64,000 bases of DNA from Virgisporangium aurantiacum. GTDB taxonomy: Bacteria > Actinomycetota > Actinomycetes > Mycobacteriales > Micromonosporaceae. This document shows, piece after piece, positions 59,881 to 64,000 of the stretch. Below the pieces are notes generated by a model, which did no database searches, had not been told where the DNA came from, and saw only the letters and a program-made list of their open reading frames with translations. The stretch covers positions 109,506 through 173,505 of the forward strand of contig NZ_BOPG01000017.1 in assembly GCF_016863635.1 (NCBI RefSeq). The letters run 5' to 3'. How positions within the stretch are numbered: the stretch's first letter is position 1; the number at the start of each line of letters is the position of its first letter. Both the position numbers and the translations under genes were made by a program.

Positions 59881-60864
59881 TCAGCCGGAACCGGTCAGTC
59901 GCTTGTGGACGTCGGCCGGAACCGGTTCTCCGGTGAGGCGGGCGATCGCCAGCGCGGCCGCGCCCGCCGCGCCGTCGACGGCCTCGCGCGGCTCGATGCC
60001 CAGCCCGGCGGAGATCCCCTCGCGCACCTCGCGGGCCACCGGCCCGGGCGAGAGCAGCACCGAGCCGCCGAGAACCACCGGCGCGCCCGGCGGGGGTTCC
60101 ACCGTCGACAGCGTGTTCAGCAACCGGTCGGCGGCGGCGTGGCAGATCCGCTCCGCCACCTCGTCTCCCCCGTCGGCGATCGCGCTGACCTCGCGGGCGA
60201 ACTGGCCGAGCTCGGCCGGCTGCCGGGCGAACCCCTCGGCGAGCACGCCCTGCGCGCACTCCTCGCGGGCCGCCCGCGACCAGTCGGCCGGCGGGGCGAC
60301 GCCCAGCCACGCGCACGCCGGCTCGACGAGCGCGCTCGGTTCGCCGCGGCCGTCGAGCGCGGCGAGCACCGCCCGCAGCGCGTGGACGCCGATCCACACC
60401 GCCGAGCCCTCGTCGCCCAGCAGCCAGCCGTACCCGTCGGCCCGGTGCACCGGCACGCCGCCGGCGAACCGCACCGCGACCGCGCCGGTGCCGGCGATCA
60501 GCAGCGTGCCGGCCGGCGCGGCGGTACCCGCGGCGAAGGCCACCTCGAGGTCGGTGACCGTGACGACCTCGCCGCCCAGGCCGGCCCGCGCCCACGCCTC
60601 GGTGGCGGCGGCCCGGAACACCGGCCCGCCCCGGCCGGCCGCACCGGCGGCGCCGAGGACGCCCAGGGCCACCGCATCGGCGTCCACTGTGGACAGAGCC
60701 GGGCCGAGCGCGGCGCCGAGCGTCTCGGCGAGCCGCCCGCCGCTGCTGTTCTTGTTCGCGCCACCGGCGCGACCCCGGCCCACGACCGTGCCGTCGAGCG
60801 CCGCCACCACGCATCGTGTCGACGTGCCGCCCGCGTCGACACCCACCACCAACGTTCGGCTCAT
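59881..60864 (-). CDS. BadF/BadG/BcrA-fold sugar kinase (N-acetylglucosamine/MurNAc kinase)
   Basis: This is a 327-aa ASKHA ATPase. Phosphate-1 is GVDAGGTSTRCVV near residue 8. The middle has GTLLIAGTGAVAVR (phosphate-2 region) and the substrate loop ADGYGWLLGDEGSAVWIG, as in GlcNAc kinases of the BadF family. The C-terminal adenosine motif is VVLGGSVLLS. It would phosphorylate imported MurNAc or GlcNAc at O6. That step is needed because no PTS is present and MurQ requires MurNAc 6-phosphate. It is divergent from murR with the operator palindrome between them. Confidence 0.85.
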   Translation of the reverse strand: MSRTLVVGVDAGGTSTRCVVAALDGTVVGRGRAGGANKNSSGGRLAETLGAALGPALSTVDADAVALGVLGAAGAAGRGGPVFRAAATEAWARAGLGGEVVTVTDLEVAFAAGTAAPAGTLLIAGTGAVAVRFAGGVPVHRADGYGWLLGDEGSAVWIGVHALRAVLAALDGRGEPSALVEPACAWLGVAPPADWSRAAREECAQGVLAEGFARQPAELGQFAREVSAIADGGDEVAERICHAAADRLLNTLSTVEPPPGAPVVLGGSVLLSPGPVAREVREGISAGLGIEPREAVDGAAGAAALAIARLTGEPVPADVHKRLTGSG

Positions 60865-60929
60865 AATCCGCTGACCGTACCGGTTCCACGGCTAGGGCGT
60901 GGCACCGATTGACCGTGCAACCGAGGCAA

Positions 60930-60942
60930 AGGAAAGTTTCCT
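60930..60942. promoter_or_regulatory. MurR operator palindrome between kinase and murR
   Basis: AGGAAAGTTTCCT has perfect 6-bp arms around one central base and ends three bases before the murR ATG. The ribosome site AAGGA is part of the palindrome, so a bound repressor would also hide translation signals. The 80-bp region separates the divergent kinase and murR genes. Confidence 0.7.
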
Positions 60943-60944
60943 AC

Positions 60945-61892
60945 ATGACAGGCCGGAGGCGCAGCGCGCCGCGTCCCCCCGCAACAGAACCGGCGGACCG
61001 CAGGTTCGCCGACCGCTCGCCCACGACGGTGCGGGCGCGCGGCCTGTTGCCCAGCCTGTCCCCGGCCGAGCGCCGCGTGGCGCAGGTGATCATCGACGAG
61101 GCGGCCACCGCCGCGCACCTGACGATCAGCGACCTCGCCGAGCGCGCCGCGTCCTCGGAGACCACGGTGATCCGGTTCTGCCGCGCGATGGGCTTCGGCG
61201 GGTACTCGGAGCTGCGGCTCACGCTCGCCGCCGAGGCCGGACGCGCGCACGACAGCGCCGGCAACGACGAACCGGTCGGTGACATCAGCGAGACCGACGA
61301 CCTCGCCCAGGTGGTGAAGAAGATCGCGTTCGCCGACGCGCGGGCGGTCGAGGACACCGCCGTGCAGATCGACATCGAGGTCCTGGAGCAGGTGGTCGAT
61401 CTCGTCGTCGCGGCGCGGCGGGTCGACATCTACGGCGTCGGCGCGAGCGCGTTCGTGGCGCTGGACTTCCAGCAGAAGCTGCACCGGATCGGGCGCATCG
61501 CGTACGCGTGGAGCGACATGCACCTCGCCCTCACCAGCGCGGCGCTGCTCGACGAGCGCGACGTCGCGTTCGGCATCTCGCACACGGGCACCACGATGGA
61601 CACGATCGAGGCGTTCACCGAGGCGGGTCGGCACGGCGCGCGTACCGTCGCGTTGACCAACTTCCCGAAGTCACCGATCACCAAGGCGGCCGATCACGTG
61701 CTCACCACCGCGGCGCGGGAAACCACGTTCCGGTCCGGCGCGATGGCGAGCCGGCTCGCCCAGCTCACCGTCATCGACTGCGTCTTCGTCGGGGTGGCGC
61801 AACGAACCTACGCGGAGACCCGGATGGCGCTCGATGTCACGTACGAGGCGGTCAGCGGCCGGCGGGTGGCCACCGACCGGCGGCAGGCATGA
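60945..61892 (+). CDS. murR: MurR/RpiR family transcriptional regulator
   Basis: This is a 315-aa regulator from the ATG at 60945. The N-terminal RpiR helix-turn-helix is in ISDLAERAASSETTVIRFCRAMGFGGYSELR. The C-terminal SIS domain has VDIYGVGASAFVALDFQQKL and ISHTGTTMDTIEAFTEA, the phospho-sugar loop. The ligand is expected to be MurNAc 6-phosphate or GlcNAc 6-phosphate. It is coupled to murQ by ATGA. The palindrome AGGAAAGTTTCCT directly upstream is the likely operator. Upstream TTG and GTG starts are possible but would place the operator in the gene. Confidence 0.88.
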   Translation: MTGRRRSAPRPPATEPADRRFADRSPTTVRARGLLPSLSPAERRVAQVIIDEAATAAHLTISDLAERAASSETTVIRFCRAMGFGGYSELRLTLAAEAGRAHDSAGNDEPVGDISETDDLAQVVKKIAFADARAVEDTAVQIDIEVLEQVVDLVVAARRVDIYGVGASAFVALDFQQKLHRIGRIAYAWSDMHLALTSAALLDERDVAFGISHTGTTMDTIEAFTEAGRHGARTVALTNFPKSPITKAADHVLTTAARETTFRSGAMASRLAQLTVIDCVFVGVAQRTYAETRMALDVTYEAVSGRRVATDRRQA

Positions 61893-62806
61893 TCGGCGGC
61901 GTCGAACCGGTGCCGCTGTCGCGCACCGAGCAGCGCAACCCGCGTAGCGAGTCGATCGACCGGATGCCGACCCTCGAGCTGCTGCGGCTGATCAACGACG
62001 AGGACCGCACCGTGGCCGACGCGGTGAGCCGGGTCCTGCCCGAGATCGCCGCGGCGGTCGACCTCGCGGTCACCGCGCTGGAGTCGGGGCACCGGGTGCA
62101 CTACGTCGGCGCCGGAACGTCGGGCCGCATCGCGGTGCTCGACGCGGCCGAGCTGATCCCGACGTTCGGCGTCGAGCCGGGCCGCGTGGTCGCGCACATC
62201 GCGGGCGGCCCGCGCGCGTTGACCAACCCGTCGGAGGGCGCGGAGGACGACGAGGCGGCCGGCGTCGCCGCGGTGGCCGCGGTCGTCGCGGGCGATCTGG
62301 TGGTCGGGCTCAGTGCGAGCGGACGGACGCCGTTCGTGCGCGCCGCTCTCTCGGTGGCCCGGTCCCGGGGCGCCGCGACGGTGTTCGTGTCGGCGAACCC
62401 GTCGTCGCCGATCGCGTCCATTGTGGACATCCACATCGCGCCGGACACGGGTCCGGAGGTGCTCACCGGGTCCACCCGGATGAAGGCGGGAACGGCGCAG
62501 AAGCTCGTGCTGAACGCGTTCTCGACCGCGACGATGGTCCGGTTGGGCCGCACCTACTCGAACCTGATGACCGACATGCTCGCCAGCAACGACAAGCTGC
62601 GGGCGCGCCAGTTGCGCATCGTCGCCGAGGCCACGGGCGCCGACGTGGCCGCCTGCCGCGACGCCCTCCGCAAGGCCGACGGCGACGCCCGCGTGGCCGT
62701 CCTGACCCTGGTCGCCGCCGCAAGCACGGAACGCGCCCGCGAAGCCCTGGAAGCCGCCGACGGCAAAGTCCACCAGGCCCTAGCGTTGCTCAACGGCCAC
62801 GCCTGA
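61889..62806 (+). CDS. murQ: N-acetylmuramic acid 6-phosphate etherase
   Basis: This is a 305-aa SIS-domain lyase. It hydrolyses the D-lactyl ether of MurNAc 6-phosphate to GlcNAc 6-phosphate and D-lactate. The conserved segments are TEQRNPRSESIDRM, YVGAGTSGRIAVLDAAELIPTFG with Glu88 as the catalytic acid, GLSASGRTPFVRAAL, and LTGSTRMKAGTAQKLVLNAFSTATM. Length and order match bacterial MurQ. It ends the murR-murQ unit, 12 bases before a long inverted repeat. Confidence 0.95.
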   Translation: MIGGVEPVPLSRTEQRNPRSESIDRMPTLELLRLINDEDRTVADAVSRVLPEIAAAVDLAVTALESGHRVHYVGAGTSGRIAVLDAAELIPTFGVEPGRVVAHIAGGPRALTNPSEGAEDDEAAGVAAVAAVVAGDLVVGLSASGRTPFVRAALSVARSRGAATVFVSANPSSPIASIVDIHIAPDTGPEVLTGSTRMKAGTAQKLVLNAFSTATMVRLGRTYSNLMTDMLASNDKLRARQLRIVAEATGADVAACRDALRKADGDARVAVLTLVAAASTERAREALEAADGKVHQALALLNGHA

Positions 62807-62818
62807 CCCCCTCTACGA

Positions 62819-62894
62819 GTCGATCTTGCAGTTGTGGTGCCAGGATCGCCCTGCTGTGGTCGGGTTTGTGGGGCACCACAACTGCAAGATCGAC
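62819..62894. repeat. Long intergenic inverted repeat, 23-bp perfect arms
   Basis: Perfect 23-bp arms (62819-62841 and 62872-62894) flank a 30-base loop. The outer part contains TCGATCTTGCAG. It sits between the convergent murQ and the following gene, so it may stop both transcripts. The loop is far longer than in the ordinary terminators here. Confidence 0.82.
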
Positions 62895-62897
62895 GGG

Positions 62898-63611
62898 TCA
62901 GGTGAGGAAGATGCGGCGCATTTCGGCGCCGAGGTTGATGCCGCCGATCACGGCGCCGTTCGGGTCGATGACGTTGGTGGTGTTGTTGCGCCGCATCGTC
63001 TCGCGCACCGGCGGCGGCAGCGGCGGCGGCTCGTCCATGGTGTCGATGACCTGACGCGACACCGAGATCAGCCGGTTCGCCAGGTGGGCGGCGTCGGAGC
63101 CCACCGGCACGCTGCCGAACTCCCAGCCCGCCGTGGTGAGGTCGAGCACCTCGAGCATGTGTGGCAGCAGCGCGTTCGAGCCGGGCAGCGCCACGACGCG
63201 GGCCGGGTGGACGCCGATCACGGTGACCGCCGCCGCCACGTGGATGTACGGGTGGAACCCGCAGGGCAGGTTGAACAGCGGCGTACGCAGGTGCGGTCCG
63301 AAATGCCGCCACAACGCGCGGTAGTTGCGCCGGTCGACGGCGTACTGGTGCCCGCTACGCCGGCTCACGTCGCTGACCTGCGCAAACACGTCGGCGTACG
63401 CTTCCTCCGCGGTGTCCCGGACAATGCGGACGGCCACCGCCAGGGCGTTGTCGTCGGTGCCCAGCATCGGCGCCATCGCCGCCGCCTGCTCGTCGAACCG
63501 CGCCCGCGCGTTCGGGTTGAACCGCTGCCGGATCTCCTGGATGAGGGCCTGCTGGCGCCCCGGGTCGAGTACGACCTGATTGTCGGCCGACCCCCGCCGG
63601 AACCACCGCAT
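62898..63611 (-). CDS. Protein of unknown function
   Basis: This is a 237-aa soluble protein from the ATG at 63611, preceded by GAGG; a GTG at 63626 is also possible. It begins MRWFRRGSADNQVVLDPGRQQALIQEIRQRF and is mostly alpha-helical in the first half. The second half includes LPCGFHPYIHVAAAVTVIGVHPARV. A Pro-rich stretch (DEPPPLPPP) is followed by a C-terminal tail. There is no signal peptide, membrane helix or recognised motif. It is convergent with murQ. I cannot suggest a role. Confidence 0.6.
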   Translation of the reverse strand: MRWFRRGSADNQVVLDPGRQQALIQEIRQRFNPNARARFDEQAAAMAPMLGTDDNALAVAVRIVRDTAEEAYADVFAQVSDVSRRSGHQYAVDRRNYRALWRHFGPHLRTPLFNLPCGFHPYIHVAAAVTVIGVHPARVVALPGSNALLPHMLEVLDLTTAGWEFGSVPVGSDAAHLANRLISVSRQVIDTMDEPPPLPPPVRETMRRNNTTNVIDPNGAVIGGINLGAEMRRIFLT

Positions 63612-63698
63612 ATCGCCTCGCTTCACCCGTCACCTGGACCCGCGCCATGCTAGCCCAGCCCGGCGACCCCCCGGGCGCAACGCCCGCCCGCCACACCC

Positions 63699-63752
63699 CC
63701 GGATCTTGGACTCCCGACGGGCCTACAGGCCCTCGAACCGTCCAAGATCCGG
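63699..63752. repeat. Intergenic inverted repeat, 13-bp arms with inner hairpin
   Basis: CCGGATCTTGGAC (63699-63711) is mirrored at 63740-63752. The loop itself has a GGGCC-TACA-GGCCC hairpin. It lies upstream of the unknown gene, in the 389-bp gene-free end of the window (63612-64000). It has the outer GATC and roughly 28-base loop of the other long inverted repeats. Confidence 0.7.
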
Positions 63753-63917
63753 AATTGGGCCACGAAGTTTCGACCGAAGCGAAGAGACATTGACATCTTT
63801 CGACGAAAGCGCCACGCTGAGCACCTGAGAGCGCTCTCCAGATCACGGGCCGCGCACCTCCGGCCGGCCGTCCCGCCCGGCGGCCGGCCGGTTCCGTACG
63901 ACGCCCCGCCCCTCCGC

Positions 63918-64000
63918 ACTGCCGCACCGCACCGCACTGCCGCACCGCACCGCACTGCCGCACCGCACCGCACTGCCGCACCGCACCGCACTGCCGCACC
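63918..64000. repeat. 18-bp perfect tandem repeat at the window end
   Basis: ACTGCCGCACCGCACCGC is repeated exactly four times (63918-63989), with a partial fifth copy (63990-64000) cut by the window edge. There are no spacers, so it is not a CRISPR array. Minus-strand frames through it read as perfect short repeats (for example RQCGAV), so it might encode a repeat tail of a gene beginning beyond the edge. The true length is unknown. Confidence 0.85.

Noticed and set aside
59656..60912. 418-aa plus-strand gene after namZ
   Set aside because: Most of it is antisense to the sugar kinase, which has clear motifs on the minus strand.
63918..64000. CRISPR array at the window end
   Set aside because: The units are contiguous with no spacers and there are no cas genes.

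Overview
The window is about 64 kb of GC-rich, gene-dense DNA from an actinomycete. The evidence is strong third-position GC bias, many GTG starts, long runs of genes overlapping by 1-4 bases (ATGA, GTGA, TGATG), a mycothiol-type DinB enzyme, an F420-type LLM oxidoreductase, a class F sortase and actinobacterial-type DnaA boxes. I cannot fix the genus; a Pseudonocardiales- or Micromonosporales-like host is plausible. No tRNA, rRNA, CRISPR, phage gene or transposase was seen.

Layout. (1) 1-8.55 kb is a carbohydrate locus: two LplB/LplC-type sugar ABC permeases, a GH31 alpha-xylosidase, a GH95-like protein with a repeat insertion and a GH42 beta-galactosidase. The set suits stepwise removal of the side chains of imported xyloglucan-type oligosaccharides. 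(2) 8.5-15.2 kb holds a tail-anchored Hsp70-type ATPase, an RNase Z-like hydrolase, a stand-alone EF-G paralogue, an AbiEi/DUF559-type protein and a membrane-anchored lipase-like hydrolase. (3) 15.2-34.2 kb is mixed: two ABC-2 export systems, an LLM oxidoreductase coupled to a deaminase, an MMPL transporter, an MFS/M20 peptidase/P450 run, a secreted six-hairpin glycosidase, a sortase F with a probable dedicated substrate, and an esterase. (4) 34.6-45.1 kb has a very large secreted PA14/beta-propeller/double discoidin/DUF1080 protein, divergent from a seven-gene, fully overlapping ebo-like operon: inositol-phosphate-synthase-like cyclase, UbiA prenyltransferase, TIM-barrel isomerase, EboA, TatD/EboB, EboE and an alkaline-phosphatase-fold enzyme. 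(5) 45.1-51.2 kb carries a TetR gene with a near-perfect operator, a mycothiol enzyme, a short Rho paralogue, an aldo/keto reductase behind a MerR-type promoter, a PadR pair and a small secreted Cys-rich protein. (6) 51.2-62.8 kb is a murein-sugar salvage island: NgcEFG-type ABC importer, secreted serine hydrolase (AmiE/YbbE type), secreted NagZ (GH3), secreted NamZ (GH171/DUF1343), BadF-type sugar kinase, MurR/RpiR regulator and MurQ etherase. (7) The last 1.2 kb holds a gene of unknown function, a long inverted repeat and an 18-bp tandem repeat running off the end.

How genes work together. The murein island is a complete outside-to-inside pathway. Three exported enzymes would free MurNAc and GlcNAc, the ABC system would import them, the kinase would phosphorylate them and MurQ would cleave the lactyl ether. 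It parallels the Bacillus ybb/mur operon with ABC import plus a kinase in place of a PTS. A GGAAAGTTTCC-type palindrome in the kinase/murR divergent region and a close match in the amiE/nagZ divergent region suggest one MurR regulon.

The best candidate for an undescribed system is the ebo-like operon. Here an inositol-phosphate-synthase-type cyclase occupies the place of the dehydroquinate-synthase-type cyclase of other ebo clusters, next to a prenyltransferase. This hints at a prenylated cyclitol product. Other unusual signals are a set of long intergenic inverted repeats with about 22-30-nt loops and outer GATC, an over-represented TCCAC(A/T)GTGGA palindrome, and an inverted pair of perfect DnaA boxes.
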